A DNA stretch of 64,000 nucleotides from Hyphococcus sp. (GTDB lineage: Bacteria > Pseudomonadota > Alphaproteobacteria > Caulobacterales > Parvularculaceae): NCBI GenBank assembly GCA_021776375.1, contig JAJFGA010000085.1:1-64000 (forward strand), given 5' to 3'. The position numbers were made by a program, and so were the translations under genes. Of the stretch, positions 46,693-56,525 are shown piece after piece (position 1 is the first letter of the stretch; each line of letters starts with the position of its first letter). The notes under the pieces were generated by a model, which was not told the DNA's origin, did not search any database, and was given only the letters and a program-made list of their open reading frames with translations.

Positions 46693-47346
46693 TTACTCAA
46701 ACAGTCCTTTGCGTTTCTTTTTCTCGATAATATCCGCAACCCAATTTTCGTTGCCGATAAATTCCTCAAGCCCGGCGCCCGGAAACCGGAGCGCCCACTG
46801 GTAAAGATTTTCAATAAGCTTCGGATCGGTTGCCAGCGATGGCGTTTCGCGCGCTGCCGCAAACCCTTCGATGACGCGGGCCGCCAGTTTTGTGTATAGC
46901 GTGTCTATCGTATCCAGAACTGGGCGGTTGTCGCTGCGCGCCTTTTGATACCACTCCATGCCGTTCAGAGAAATGACCTCGTTGCGAGGATAAAACGAGC
47001 ACATCAGATTCCAACTATCGCCACCCGGATCTTGGTCTCCGGCGCTGCGGAAATCCGACCGCAAGACGACGGTTGGGATATCAAGCTGCTTTGCAACGAT
47101 GAACTCGACGACCGTGCCAGAATCAAGGTCAGGGCCGTCGAAATTGAACAAGCCGAGATCAGCTTCCATGACCATCTTCAGGTCCTGGTTGCGGATGTGC
47201 TCTTTGCGGTTGCTGCTCTGTTCGAGGTCTTGCGGTAAAATGCATGTGTACCGGCCGGAAGATTCCCGCTCAATATAAGAGGCCAGCAATGCATTGCCGA
47301 TCAGGTCCTTATGATCGAACAGATCGCCGGCGAAATAAATGCTCAT
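46693..47346 (-). CDS. Nucleoside 2-deoxyribosyltransferase-like protein
   Basis: 217 aa. IYFAGDLFDHKDLIGNALLA opens the Rossmann-like NDT fold. NFDGPDLDSGTVVEFIVAKQL matches the D-x3-D-S-G-T-x2-E motif in which the glutamate is the nucleophile. The C-terminal half is longer than in lactobacillar enzymes. It should cleave N-glycosidic bonds of (deoxy)nucleosides, either transferring the sugar or hydrolysing it. Start at 47346 chosen because the fold begins there; ATG at 47358 is possible. It precedes the PfkB kinase by 35 bp on the same strand. Confidence 0.78.
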   Translation of the reverse strand: MSIYFAGDLFDHKDLIGNALLASYIERESSGRYTCILPQDLEQSSNRKEHIRNQDLKMVMEADLGLFNFDGPDLDSGTVVEFIVAKQLDIPTVVLRSDFRSAGDQDPGGDSWNLMCSFYPRNEVISLNGMEWYQKARSDNRPVLDTIDTLYTKLAARVIEGFAAARETPSLATDPKLIENLYQWALRFPGAGLEEFIGNENWVADIIEKKKRKGLFE

Positions 47347-47546
47347 AGCATCGCTCATGTCACACAAATCCCTGCTGCAAATGGGCAAAACTAGACCGGA
47401 ATGCATAGAAGATGCAATCTTTGCACGCGCCATGAGCGGTTTAGGCCCAAAACTCAATATATCCATCTTTGATGGTTCGATATTACGCAAGAAAATTTGT
47501 TTTGGCGAGGGATCGGTCTAATGGGTCAGGTGGAGCCATGCGATGA

Positions 47547-48260
47547 GTGCTATATTCTGCTGTGACTGATTTCGATATACCCTTTTCAGATACAAGTTGG
47601 CGCGGCGCGTTAAAGAGCGAATTTGAACGACCTGATTATCAGCGGATAGTTTCGTTTTTGCGCAGTGAGACCGAAAGAGGCGCGATCATCTATCCGCCGC
47701 AAAACTTAATCTTTAACGCGTTTAACCTAACGCCGTTTTCAAAGGTAAAAGTTGTTATCCTCGGTCAGGATCCATATCACGGGCTAGGCCAGGCAATGGG
47801 GCTTTCATTTTCTGTGCCTGCAGGCGTGAAGCTGCCGCCGTCTTTAAAAAATATTTTTGCAGAAATTCAACACGACCTCGGCGGTGATTTACGAACACTG
47901 GGCGCCCTCGACGATTGGGCAGCGCAAGGCGTGTTGCTCTTGAATACAGTTCTAACAGTCGAAAACGGCCTTGCCGCATCACACGCAAAAAAAGGATGGG
48001 AGGCGTTTACGGATGGCGCTATCCGGCAATTGAGCGCGCAACGGCGCGGCGTCGTCTATATGCTGTGGGGCAGTCATGCACAGAAAAAAATAGATATCAT
48101 CAACCAACGCGACAATATGGTTCTTACTGCGCCCCATCCCTCGCCATTGGCCGCCTATCGTGGCTTTATTGGATGCAAGCATTTTTCGAAGGCCAACCAA
48201 TATCTGCAAGAAAGCGGCGTCGCGCCGATTTTCTGGGCTGGTCGGCCTGCCGTTCAATAA
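47547..48260 (+). CDS. ung: Uracil-DNA glycosylase (family 1)
   Basis: 237 aa. GQDPYHGLGQAMGLSFSV contains the catalytic aspartate and water-activating motif. LLLNTVLTVENG and HPSPLAAYRGFIGCKHF complete the family 1 signature. It removes uracil from DNA. A GTG at 47547 begins the frame with GGAG 11 nt upstream; another GTG at 47562 is possible, and no ATG is in frame nearby. It is divergent from the deoxyribosyltransferase-like gene; the link to nucleotide catabolism may be fortuitous. Confidence 0.94.
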   Translation: MLYSAVTDFDIPFSDTSWRGALKSEFERPDYQRIVSFLRSETERGAIIYPPQNLIFNAFNLTPFSKVKVVILGQDPYHGLGQAMGLSFSVPAGVKLPPSLKNIFAEIQHDLGGDLRTLGALDDWAAQGVLLLNTVLTVENGLAASHAKKGWEAFTDGAIRQLSAQRRGVVYMLWGSHAQKKIDIINQRDNMVLTAPHPSPLAAYRGFIGCKHFSKANQYLQESGVAPIFWAGRPAVQ

Positions 48261-48503
48261 TATTTTTTGCTAAAAGGCTGAGAACGTATCTGTTGCACCA
48301 TAAGCTATGGAGGCGTATGACAGTTGACCGGCAATCAGCTTGTTGAAGATTATTAACCGATATCGAGTTTATGGCGATAAATTTTGTCTTCATTCGTTGA
48401 GTGACGGAGCAAAAGCAACTGGAACGAAAGCCTCTTGAGTGCGCGCGTTGCTCGCCGCGATATTTCTCGATAAGGCATTTCTCAGAATAGGGCGGTAATA
48501 TCT

Positions 48504-48875
48504 TTGGGAAAGCTAACCACACACATTCTCGATGTCAGCGCCGGCAAGCCAGCGGCGCGGGTATGTATCGATCTCTATAAAGTCAAAAAGGGCGGGTCTG
48601 AAGCGGAAGAAACAGCTAATAAATTGCGCTCTCTCACAACCAATAGTGACGGACGATGCGATGAACCATTATTGAGTGATGCCGATTTTGTCGCTGGCCA
48701 GTATGCGATGGAATTTCATATCGGCGACTATTTTGACGCCCTTGGGCTCAGCCTGCCAGCGCCAAAATTTATCGATATTGTTGTGATCAGGTTTGGTATT
48801 GCAGACGGCGATGCGAATTATCATGTCCCGCTTCTAGTTTCACCCTATGGCTATTCAACCTATCGTGGCAGTTAA
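48504..48875 (+). CDS. hiuH: 5-hydroxyisourate hydrolase (transthyretin-like)
   Basis: 123 aa. LTTHILDVSAGKPAARVCIDLY is the standard opening, with catalytic His and Arg. The C-terminal YHVPLLVSPYGYSTYRGS ends in the YRGS tetrapeptide that distinguishes the hydrolase from transthyretin. It opens the ring of 5-hydroxyisourate, the product of urate oxidation, giving OHCU. The start is TTG, with AGGG about 10 nt before. It is the first gene of the purine-degradation run and lies 3 bp before xdhA. Confidence 0.93.
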   Translation: MGKLTTHILDVSAGKPAARVCIDLYKVKKGGSEAEETANKLRSLTTNSDGRCDEPLLSDADFVAGQYAMEFHIGDYFDALGLSLPAPKFIDIVVIRFGIADGDANYHVPLLVSPYGYSTYRGS

Positions 48876-48878
48876 AAT

Positions 48879-50345
48879 ATGCGCGGCACGATATCGTTTT
48901 ATCTGAATGGCGAGTTGAAGGTGCTTAGCAACGTCGCGCCGACGCAAACGCTTTTGAGATATTTACGTGAAGACAAAAAGCTTTGCGGCACAAAAGAAGG
49001 ATGTGCGGAGGGGGATTGCGGTGCATGTACGGTGAATGTCAGCACACTAACCGCCGATGGCGCCGTTAAGCGTGAGGCGATCAACGCCTGTATCCGGTTC
49101 ATGCCGAGCCTTGATGGGGTCTCGATCACGACCATTGAGGGGATTGCGCTCGATAGCGATGCGCCACATCCCGTTCAGCGGGCTATGATGGATAGTGACG
49201 CCTCGCAATGTGGTTTTTGCACGCCCGGTTTTGTGATGTCGCTTTATACCGCCTATCGCAATCGAACGATGTTGCCGTTAACGGATGCAAATGATGTTCT
49301 GGCGGGAAATCTGTGCCGCTGCACCGGTTACGGCCCGATATTAAAAGCGGCGGAGAAAATCGGACATGTGGCAAAGGCAGCGGATCAGAGCGATGATGAT
49401 CGTGTTGAGCTAGAACAATTGCGTTCGCTTGATCATCAAGTTACGGTTGAAATTGAACAAGGTGATGCGCGGGCGTTTTTGCCGGCAACAAGCGATCAAC
49501 TTGCGGAGATTTATGTAGCCCACTCCGATGCAACACTCATTTCCGGCGCAACCGATGTCGGCTTGTGGGTGACGAAAGCGCGCCGCCGCCTGCCAAAAGT
49601 AATATTTTTAAATCGCGTGCGTGATTTGACGTTGATAAAACGCAATGACCAGGAATTGATCATTGGGGCTGGAGTTACCTATTCGGAAGCGATTGATATT
49701 TTGAAGCAAACCTATCCCGATCTCGGCGAGCTGGTTCGGCGGATCGGTGCGGTTCAGGTGCGCAATGCCGGCACCATCGGTGGCAATATTGCGAACGGCT
49801 CCCCAATTGGGGATATGTCGCCGGCGTTGATCGCGCTGGATGCGCAACTGGTACTTCGCCATGGACCGCAACGACGGACATTGCCGCTGGAAGGTTTCTT
49901 CCTCGCCTATGGTCGTCAGGACCGCAAGCCCGGCGAATTCATTGAGGCTGTGCGCGTGCCTTTGAAGACGGCTGCTGATGAATTGAAGTGCTACAAATTA
50001 TCCAAGCGCTTCGACCAAGACATTTCGGCGCTGTGCGGATGTTTTAATATTAAGGTGTTGGGCGACGCGGTGGTCTCCGCCCGGATAGCTTTTGGCGGCA
50101 TGGCCGCGACGCCGAAAAGAGCACTGAGTGTTGAGGCGGCGCTGATTGGAAAACGCTGGGACCGGCCGACCGTGGAGTTGGCGATGCAAGAATTCGCCAA
50201 GGATTTTGCGCCGATGAGCGACATGCGCGCGAGCACGGACTATCGACTTCGCGCGGCGCAAAATCTTTTGCTGAAATATTATATTGAAACAAGTGTGCCG
50301 TTGGCGCAAACGCGTCTTGTCGGTCATGGGAATGCATTCCTGTGA
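48879..50345 (+). CDS. xdhA: Xanthine dehydrogenase small subunit (2Fe-2S and FAD)
   Basis: 488 aa. The first 2Fe-2S cluster uses CGTKEGCAEGDCGAC (C36, C42, C47, C50). The second uses CGFCTPGF and CRCTGYGP. An FAD-binding domain follows (about 200-370, with GNIANGSPIGDMSPAL) and a CO-dehydrogenase flavoprotein C-terminal domain. It passes electrons from the molybdenum subunit to NAD+. It overlaps xdhB by 4 bp. Confidence 0.96.
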   Translation: MRGTISFYLNGELKVLSNVAPTQTLLRYLREDKKLCGTKEGCAEGDCGACTVNVSTLTADGAVKREAINACIRFMPSLDGVSITTIEGIALDSDAPHPVQRAMMDSDASQCGFCTPGFVMSLYTAYRNRTMLPLTDANDVLAGNLCRCTGYGPILKAAEKIGHVAKAADQSDDDRVELEQLRSLDHQVTVEIEQGDARAFLPATSDQLAEIYVAHSDATLISGATDVGLWVTKARRRLPKVIFLNRVRDLTLIKRNDQELIIGAGVTYSEAIDILKQTYPDLGELVRRIGAVQVRNAGTIGGNIANGSPIGDMSPALIALDAQLVLRHGPQRRTLPLEGFFLAYGRQDRKPGEFIEAVRVPLKTAADELKCYKLSKRFDQDISALCGCFNIKVLGDAVVSARIAFGGMAATPKRALSVEAALIGKRWDRPTVELAMQEFAKDFAPMSDMRASTDYRLRAAQNLLLKYYIETSVPLAQTRLVGHGNAFL

Positions 50346-52711
50346 GCGACGCGCCAAAATCTTCTGGGCAAACGTCAGGTGAAGGCGCGAGCCGCGTTCG
50401 TGGAACCGTCTCGTCACAGGTCATGCATGATAGCGCATTCAAGCATGCATCCGGGCAGGCTGTTTATGTCGATGACATTCCTATGCCAGAGGATTGCCTT
50501 CATGTCTATATCGCCACCAGCAAACACGCCCATGCCAAAATTGGCGCTGTAAATTTTGGTGTGGCGCGGGAAAGCCAAGGTGTAGTTGCAGTTATATCGG
50601 GAGATGACATTCCTGGTACGAATGATATTGGTCCGGTTGTCAGTGATGAACCATTATTTGCCCTTGGGGCCGCGGGCGGCGTTGTAGAATGTGAAGGTCA
50701 GGCGCTTTTTGCTATTGCGGCGACGAGCCTTGGGGCGGCAAGGGCAGCGGCCGGGAAGGTAGAATTTGAGTATAAAGATCTGCCGGCGCTGTTGACTATC
50801 GAAGATGCGATGACGGCAAAATCTTGGCTGGAACCGCCCTATAAAATGACCCGCGGCGATGTTAATGCCGCGATGAAAATCAGCCCTCATAAACTAGAGG
50901 GCCGGATTTACATTGGCGGGCAGGAACATTTTTATCTTGAAGGTCAAGCGGCACTGGTGCTCCCGGGTGAGGATGGCGACGTTACGGTCTACTGCTCATC
51001 GCAGCACCCGACCGAAATTCAACACAAAGTCGCGGGCGTACTCGGCGTTTCTTTTAACGCCGTTACCGTGGAGGTGCGCCGCATGGGCGGTGGTTTTGGC
51101 GGCAAAGAGACCAACGGAAACCTTCCTGCAGCGGCGGCAGCGTTGATTGCAAAACGGACCGGTCGGGCGGCGAAGATCTGTTATGACCGCGACGATGATA
51201 TGGTCATGACCGGAAAGCGGCATGATTTTCGGATAGACTATCAGGTCGGTTTTGATGATGACGGGCGTATCCATTCGATCATTATGGATCAGGCAGCGCG
51301 GTGTGGCTGGTCGCATGATCTGTCGCTGGCGATCTGTGATAGGGCGATGTTTCACGCCGATAATTGTTATTATCTGGCGAATGTCCTGATCAATTCCTAC
51401 CGCTGCAAAACCAATACCGTATCTAATACCGCCTTTCGCGGGTTTGGAGGACCGCAAGGCATGGTTGCAATTGAGCGCGTCATTGATGAAATCGCGTTCA
51501 AGCTCGACAAGGACCCGCTGGAGGTGCGCCGCGTCAACTTTTACGCCGCTGATAAAGACACGGCGAGCGAACGTAATCTGACGCCCTATCATATGAAGGT
51601 TGAAGATTGCGTCATCGGTGAAATTGTCGATGAGCTGGTTGTTTCATCAGGCTATGAAACACGGCGCACGGAAATAGCCGACTGGAACGCGAAGCAACCG
51701 CTGTTGAAACGCGGCATTGCTTTGACCCCGGTAAAGTTCGGAATATCGTTCACAAAAACCTATCTCAATCAGGCGGCAGCGCTTGTCCATGTTTATTCCG
51801 ATGGCTCAGTTCACCTCAATCATGGCGGTACGGAGATGGGGCAAGGGCTTTTTATCAAAGTTGCTCAGGTTGTCGCGGAAGTGTTTCAGATCGATATTGA
51901 CCGGGTAAAAATTACCCCAACCAACACCGGCAAGGCGCCCAATACGTCGGCGACAGCTGCGTCCTCCGGTACAGACTTAAATGGCATGGCGGCGCTTGAT
52001 GCGTGTCAGAAGATTAAAAACCTGCTGGTCGATTTCGCCTCGTCCGAATGGGGCGTCGCTCGGGATAAGATTGAGTTTAGGCTAGGCCGCGTTCAGATAG
52101 GCGGTAATGAGATTGCGTTCGATGAACTGATCGCCAAAGCTTATTTGGCGCGGGTGTCGCTTTCGGCCACCGGGTTTTACGCAACACCGAAGATTGAATG
52201 GGACCGCGCCACAGGAACCGGTAGACCGTTCTTCTATTTTGCATATGGCGCGGCGGTCTCGGAGGTTGTCATCGATCCTCTAACCGGCGAGCACCGCCTG
52301 TTACGTGTAGACATCCTCCATGATGTCGGCAATTCGCTCAATCCGGCGATCGACCTTGGTCAGATTGAGGGCGGGTTTGCGCAAGGCGCCGGGTGGCTGA
52401 CCAGCGAGGAACTGGTATGGGATGAGGCGGGGCGATTAAAAACGCACGCGCCCTCGACTTACAAAATTCCGACCGCTTCTGACCGCGCGCCGGATATGAA
52501 TATTGCGATTTGGAAGCATGGGACAAACCGTGAGGAAACCATCTATCGCTCAAAAGCAGTCGGCGAGCCGCCGTTGATGCTGGGTATTTCGGTTTTGATG
52601 GCGCTGTCTGACGCAGCGGCGAGCGCTACGGGGCGCACGCAATATCCAGCGCTTGACGCGCCAGCGACCCCGGAGCGCTTATTACAGGTCATAACCGGCG
52701 GTTGGGGCTAG
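50342..52711 (+). CDS. xdhB: Xanthine dehydrogenase molybdenum-binding subunit
   Basis: 789 aa. SGQAVYVDDIP starts the aldehyde-oxidase a/b hammerhead domain. GGGFGGKE, NTAFRGFGGPQG, GGTEMGQG and the late VGEPPLMLG are molybdopterin and active-site blocks; the last contains the catalytic glutamate. It oxidises hypoxanthine and xanthine to urate. It overlaps xdhA by 4 bp. The xdhC start lies at or just after its stop. Confidence 0.96.
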   Translation: MSDAPKSSGQTSGEGASRVRGTVSSQVMHDSAFKHASGQAVYVDDIPMPEDCLHVYIATSKHAHAKIGAVNFGVARESQGVVAVISGDDIPGTNDIGPVVSDEPLFALGAAGGVVECEGQALFAIAATSLGAARAAAGKVEFEYKDLPALLTIEDAMTAKSWLEPPYKMTRGDVNAAMKISPHKLEGRIYIGGQEHFYLEGQAALVLPGEDGDVTVYCSSQHPTEIQHKVAGVLGVSFNAVTVEVRRMGGGFGGKETNGNLPAAAAALIAKRTGRAAKICYDRDDDMVMTGKRHDFRIDYQVGFDDDGRIHSIIMDQAARCGWSHDLSLAICDRAMFHADNCYYLANVLINSYRCKTNTVSNTAFRGFGGPQGMVAIERVIDEIAFKLDKDPLEVRRVNFYAADKDTASERNLTPYHMKVEDCVIGEIVDELVVSSGYETRRTEIADWNAKQPLLKRGIALTPVKFGISFTKTYLNQAAALVHVYSDGSVHLNHGGTEMGQGLFIKVAQVVAEVFQIDIDRVKITPTNTGKAPNTSATAASSGTDLNGMAALDACQKIKNLLVDFASSEWGVARDKIEFRLGRVQIGGNEIAFDELIAKAYLARVSLSATGFYATPKIEWDRATGTGRPFFYFAYGAAVSEVVIDPLTGEHRLLRVDILHDVGNSLNPAIDLGQIEGGFAQGAGWLTSEELVWDEAGRLKTHAPSTYKIPTASDRAPDMNIAIWKHGTNREETIYRSKAVGEPPLMLGISVLMALSDAAASATGRTQYPALDAPATPERLLQVITGGWG

Positions 52712-52713
52712 CG

Positions 52714-53739
52714 TTGCTGTTGTCCCTTGGAGAGCTTTGCGAACAGTTTCGCCAAAACGGGCCCGTTGCTCGCGTCACGGTTATCGATGTTGAGGGCTCA
52801 ACGCCGCGTGAAGTCGGCGCCGCGATGACGGTGTCGGCGCAAAAAGTAACGGGAACGGTCGGCGGCGGTGCGCTGGAATATGATGCGATCGCTCACGCCA
52901 GAGGGTTGGTGATGACCGAGATTGAGATCATGTGGTTGCGTGATACAAAAACCTATCCGCTGGGGCCGAGACTTGGACAGTGTTGCGGCGGCCAGGTGCG
53001 GCTGTTGTTTGAACGCTATGGCGCGGACGAGATTGAGATTGTTTCAAGCTTCGCCGATGCACAAAAGGGCTATGTTACAAGACCAATCGTGTCTGGCTCG
53101 GCGTCTCTCCATGCTGTTGATGTAGGCGACATTGGCGCTGCGCCGGATTTTGTGCGGGAGCAATTTCAAAAACTCACAGCCCACTCAAATAACCAGACCT
53201 GTTTGACGAAAGGCGCGCGACAAGACGAGACTTGGTTTTTTGAGCCACTCAGCAAAAAAAGACTACCGATCTATCTCTATGGTGCCGGTCATGTCGGCCG
53301 CGAGGTTGTGCGTGTGTTTGAGGGGCTGGCGGTTGAAATCGTTTGGATCGACACCGACGCTGCGCGGTTTCCAGATCCCATCCCTGTACATGTGAAGCGC
53401 CTGATTTCAGTATCGCCAAATGACGCGGTTGCTTACGCGCCGGACGATGCGTTCCATGTGGTGATGAGCTATTCTCATGCGCTCGATCTTGAGATCTGTC
53501 ATGCGGTTTTGAAGCGAGGGCGGTTTCGATATCTCGGGTTGATTGGGTCGATGACAAAGCGTGCAAGTTTCCTGAAGCGTCTTGGCGAATTAGGCATGAG
53601 CGAGGTCGACATTTCCCGGCTTACCTGCCCGCTTGGCGTCGGCGGGCCCAGCAGCAAGGAGCCGGGCGTGATTGCCATTTCGCTGGCGGCGGAGATTTTG
53701 CAATTGAGTGAGGTGCTCCCAGGTGAATTCGATGGATAG
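52714..53739 (+). CDS. xdhC: Xanthine dehydrogenase accessory protein XdhC
   Basis: 341 aa. An N-terminal XdhC/CoxI domain (VTVIDVEGSTPREVGAAM, GTVGGGALEYDAI, LGQCCGG) is followed by a Rossmann domain (LYGAGHVGREVVRVFEGL). XdhC binds and sulfurates the molybdenum cofactor and inserts it into XdhB. No ATG is in frame at the 5' end. A TTG at 52714 with GGGG 6 nt upstream, just after the xdhB stop, is chosen over a TTG at 52702. Confidence 0.92.
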   Translation: MLLSLGELCEQFRQNGPVARVTVIDVEGSTPREVGAAMTVSAQKVTGTVGGGALEYDAIAHARGLVMTEIEIMWLRDTKTYPLGPRLGQCCGGQVRLLFERYGADEIEIVSSFADAQKGYVTRPIVSGSASLHAVDVGDIGAAPDFVREQFQKLTAHSNNQTCLTKGARQDETWFFEPLSKKRLPIYLYGAGHVGREVVRVFEGLAVEIVWIDTDAARFPDPIPVHVKRLISVSPNDAVAYAPDDAFHVVMSYSHALDLEICHAVLKRGRFRYLGLIGSMTKRASFLKRLGELGMSEVDISRLTCPLGVGGPSSKEPGVIAISLAAEILQLSEVLPGEFDG

Positions 53740-53838
53740 TTGTAGAATTTGCCGCTATAGCGCTGGGAGATTTGACGACGAACCGAGGCAGCGCCATCTG
53801 AACTCTTGGCTGCATCCCGATGAAGGCAGAGTTGACCC

Positions 53839-55161
53839 ATGAAGGAAGACCAAAACCGGTTCATTTTACGCGGTCAGACGCTTGCATTTTCCGGTAACCC
53901 ATTTGAAGTTGGCGCTGACGATGCGGTCGACTACCGCCAGGACGGCGCGGTGGTCGTGGAGGGCGGGCGCATTATCGCCGTCGGTGCCGCTACAGATATT
54001 TTAAAGCAAAATACGGGTGCGCCAGTTACAAATTACAGTGACGCGCTCATCATGGCTGGATTTATTGATTCGCACACACATTACCCGCAACTGGATATCA
54101 TCGGCTCCTGCAGCCAAGGCTTGGTTGACTGGCTGCAAAAACATACCTTTCCATGTGAGGCTCAGTTTAGCGATAAAGCAATCGCAGATAATTCCGCAGA
54201 ATTTTTCCTTGATCAGTGCTTTTTAAATGGCGTCACGACGGCGAGCGTTTATTGCACTGTGCATTCACAATCGGTGATGAGTTTCTTTGAGGCGGCGACA
54301 CGCAGAAATGTTTGTATGGCGGCCGGCAAGGTCTGCATGGACAGCAACAGTTCGCCAGACCTCGCTGACACAGCGCAATCGGCTTATGACCAGTCGAAAG
54401 CATTGATTGAGCGCTGGCATGGCAAGGGCCGCAACCGGTATGCGATTACACCCCGCTTCGCACTGACATCTTCTCCGAACCAGTTAGAGGCGCTTGGCAG
54501 TTTGTGGGGCGAGAATCCGACAGCGTTGATGCAGACCCACCTTTCAGAAACCAAAGATGAGATTGCGCGCGTGCTGGGGCAGTATCCAACCTATGACAGC
54601 TATTACCAGATCTATGAATCGTTTGGCCTCGCAGGCGAAGGGGCGATCTTCGGGCATGGCATTTATCTTTCCGATGATGAACGGCGCGCCATATCGGAAA
54701 GCGGCGCAGCGATTGCGCATTGCCCGACTTCAAATGCGTTTATGGGTTCGGGCATATTTAACCTTGATGTAACCCGCCGCGCGGCGCCGGATGTTTTGAT
54801 TTCGCTTGCGAGTGATGTTGGCGCGGGCGTTTCATTTTCAATGTTTGCAACCATGCGGGCAGCCTATGAAGCAGCACGTTTCCATGGTGTTGTCTTGCAT
54901 CCGGCTGAGGCATTCTGGATGGCGACTTGCGCTGGCGCCAAGGCGATGCGACTTAATGACCGTCTTGGAAATCTTACGCCTGGTATGGACGCTGATCTTG
55001 TGGTGCTGGACTTGAAATCAAATCCGCTGATCGCGCGCCGCGTCGCGCATGCGGAGAATTTCATTGACGTTTTGTTCGCGCAAATCATCATGGCGGACGA
55101 ACGAGCGATCAAGGCGACCTATGTTGCCGGTAATATCGTCCATCAACGCGCGCACACTTAA
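53839..55161 (+). CDS. guaD: Guanine deaminase
   Basis: 440 aa, amidohydrolase superfamily. The zinc motif HTHYPQLD near residue 76, PRFALTSS, QTHLSETKDEI, GHGIYLSDDE, HCPTSN and SDVGAG are typical of GuaD. It converts guanine to xanthine for XdhAB. It begins 99 bp after xdhC, perhaps with its own promoter, and converges with puuD, 19 bp between stops. Confidence 0.95.
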   Translation: MKEDQNRFILRGQTLAFSGNPFEVGADDAVDYRQDGAVVVEGGRIIAVGAATDILKQNTGAPVTNYSDALIMAGFIDSHTHYPQLDIIGSCSQGLVDWLQKHTFPCEAQFSDKAIADNSAEFFLDQCFLNGVTTASVYCTVHSQSVMSFFEAATRRNVCMAAGKVCMDSNSSPDLADTAQSAYDQSKALIERWHGKGRNRYAITPRFALTSSPNQLEALGSLWGENPTALMQTHLSETKDEIARVLGQYPTYDSYYQIYESFGLAGEGAIFGHGIYLSDDERRAISESGAAIAHCPTSNAFMGSGIFNLDVTRRAAPDVLISLASDVGAGVSFSMFATMRAAYEAARFHGVVLHPAEAFWMATCAGAKAMRLNDRLGNLTPGMDADLVVLDLKSNPLIARRVAHAENFIDVLFAQIIMADERAIKATYVAGNIVHQRAHT

Positions 55162-55180
55162 TCTGACTCTGAATCTGGGG

Positions 55181-56401
55181 TCATTGCGCTTTGCTAGCAA
55201 TCCACGCCTCCAACAAGGCGCGTTCTCTGTCCGTCATGTCAGTTAAGTTCCCCGGTGGCATCGCATGACTTAAAACCGCTTGCGCGCGAATTTGTGAGGC
55301 GTATTGCTGGACGAGCTCGAGCGTATCATATTCAACGCCGCCGGGCGCTACAGTGACAAAATCGGTCGGATTGGTGGAGTGGCAAACCGTGCAGCGGGTT
55401 TTGACAATGGCGAACGCTTGTTGGGCAAGCACTGAGGCTTCAACATTCGCTGCCTCTGCAGCCTCGTTTGTGTCTGTTGTTATTGCGGGCGTCGGCCGCC
55501 AGGCAATGAAGACCATTAGAATAAGAAGCAGAACAGATGCTGCGGGCCATTGCCAGCTTAGCGCACGGCCATGCTTGCCACTGTCATGGGCATTAAAATA
55601 ATGCCGGACGACGGCGCCAATCGGCAAGATCAGTGCAACCACGACCCAGTTCATCGGATGCCCGAAGGTCATCGGATAATGGTTTGAGATCATCATGAAC
55701 AACACGGGTAGCGTCAGATAGTTGTTATGGGTTGAGCGTAATTTTGCGATCTTGCCAAATTCTGGGTTGGGCGTTCTGCCGGCTTTTAATTCTGCTACAA
55801 CAATTTTTTGATTGGGAATAATGACGAAGAAAACATTTCCAGTCATAATCGTGCCGATCATTGCGCCAATGTGGAGAAAGACGGCGCGGGGGGAAAAAAC
55901 CTTGTCCAGCCCAAAGGCGGCGGCGACAATGAACACGAACAAAACCGCAAACATCGCGGCTTGGTTATTCTTTAGGGGAGACTTACACAGAATATCGTAG
56001 CCGACCCAGCTTGCGACCAGTACGGCGAGGGAAATACCCACCGCCTGAAGTTTCGACAGCGGAAGGACCGACGGGTCGATAAGATAGATGTCTGCCTGCC
56101 AGTAATACACCACAGACATGAGCGCAAAACCGGTCAGCCAGGTTGCATAGGATTCCCATTGAAACCATTTCAGGTCTTTCGGCATCTCCTCTGGCGCGAC
56201 CATATATTTTTGAACATGATAAAAGCCGCCGCCATGCACCAGCCAGCTTTCGCCTTTGACGCCATCCGGCAGGCCGCTGCGATGACGCAGGCTAAAATCA
56301 AGCGCCATGAAATAAAACGACGCCCCGATCCACCCGATGCCGGCGACAATATGCGCCCAGCGCAGGCCAAGGCTCAGCCAGTCGATGATTTGAAAGTTCA
56401 A
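55181..56401 (-). CDS. puuD: Membrane-bound urate oxidase with cytochrome c domain
   Basis: 406 aa. Eight or so membrane helices form the DUF989 (PuuD) domain, including HIVAGIGWIGASFYFMALD at the N-terminus and HNNYLTLPVLFMMISNHYP. A C-terminal cytochrome c domain has CTVCH (C337, C340, H341) and MPPGNLTDMTD with a likely axial methionine. PuuD hydroxylates urate to 5-hydroxyisourate and passes electrons to the cytochrome rather than making peroxide. It is transcribed against its neighbours, divergent from puuE by 124 bp. Confidence 0.94.
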   Translation of the reverse strand: MNFQIIDWLSLGLRWAHIVAGIGWIGASFYFMALDFSLRHRSGLPDGVKGESWLVHGGGFYHVQKYMVAPEEMPKDLKWFQWESYATWLTGFALMSVVYYWQADIYLIDPSVLPLSKLQAVGISLAVLVASWVGYDILCKSPLKNNQAAMFAVLFVFIVAAAFGLDKVFSPRAVFLHIGAMIGTIMTGNVFFVIIPNQKIVVAELKAGRTPNPEFGKIAKLRSTHNNYLTLPVLFMMISNHYPMTFGHPMNWVVVALILPIGAVVRHYFNAHDSGKHGRALSWQWPAASVLLLILMVFIAWRPTPAITTDTNEAAEAANVEASVLAQQAFAIVKTRCTVCHSTNPTDFVTVAPGGVEYDTLELVQQYASQIRAQAVLSHAMPPGNLTDMTDRERALLEAWIASKAQ

Positions 56402-56525
56402 GATCTCTCTCCGCGAGGCTTATCGGATTTCTCGGCGCGTAATCAAAAAAACTGTATGATGAGCGCAGGGAAATTGAGTATGCTCATGTTTGGGCTGTGT
56501 TCAACTAATTCTTCTTCGGTGCGAG

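Noticed and set aside
55181-56401. puuD as a generic cytochrome c or cbb3 component
   Set aside because: The N-terminal eight-helix DUF989 domain and the purine-gene neighbours identify it as a urate oxidase.
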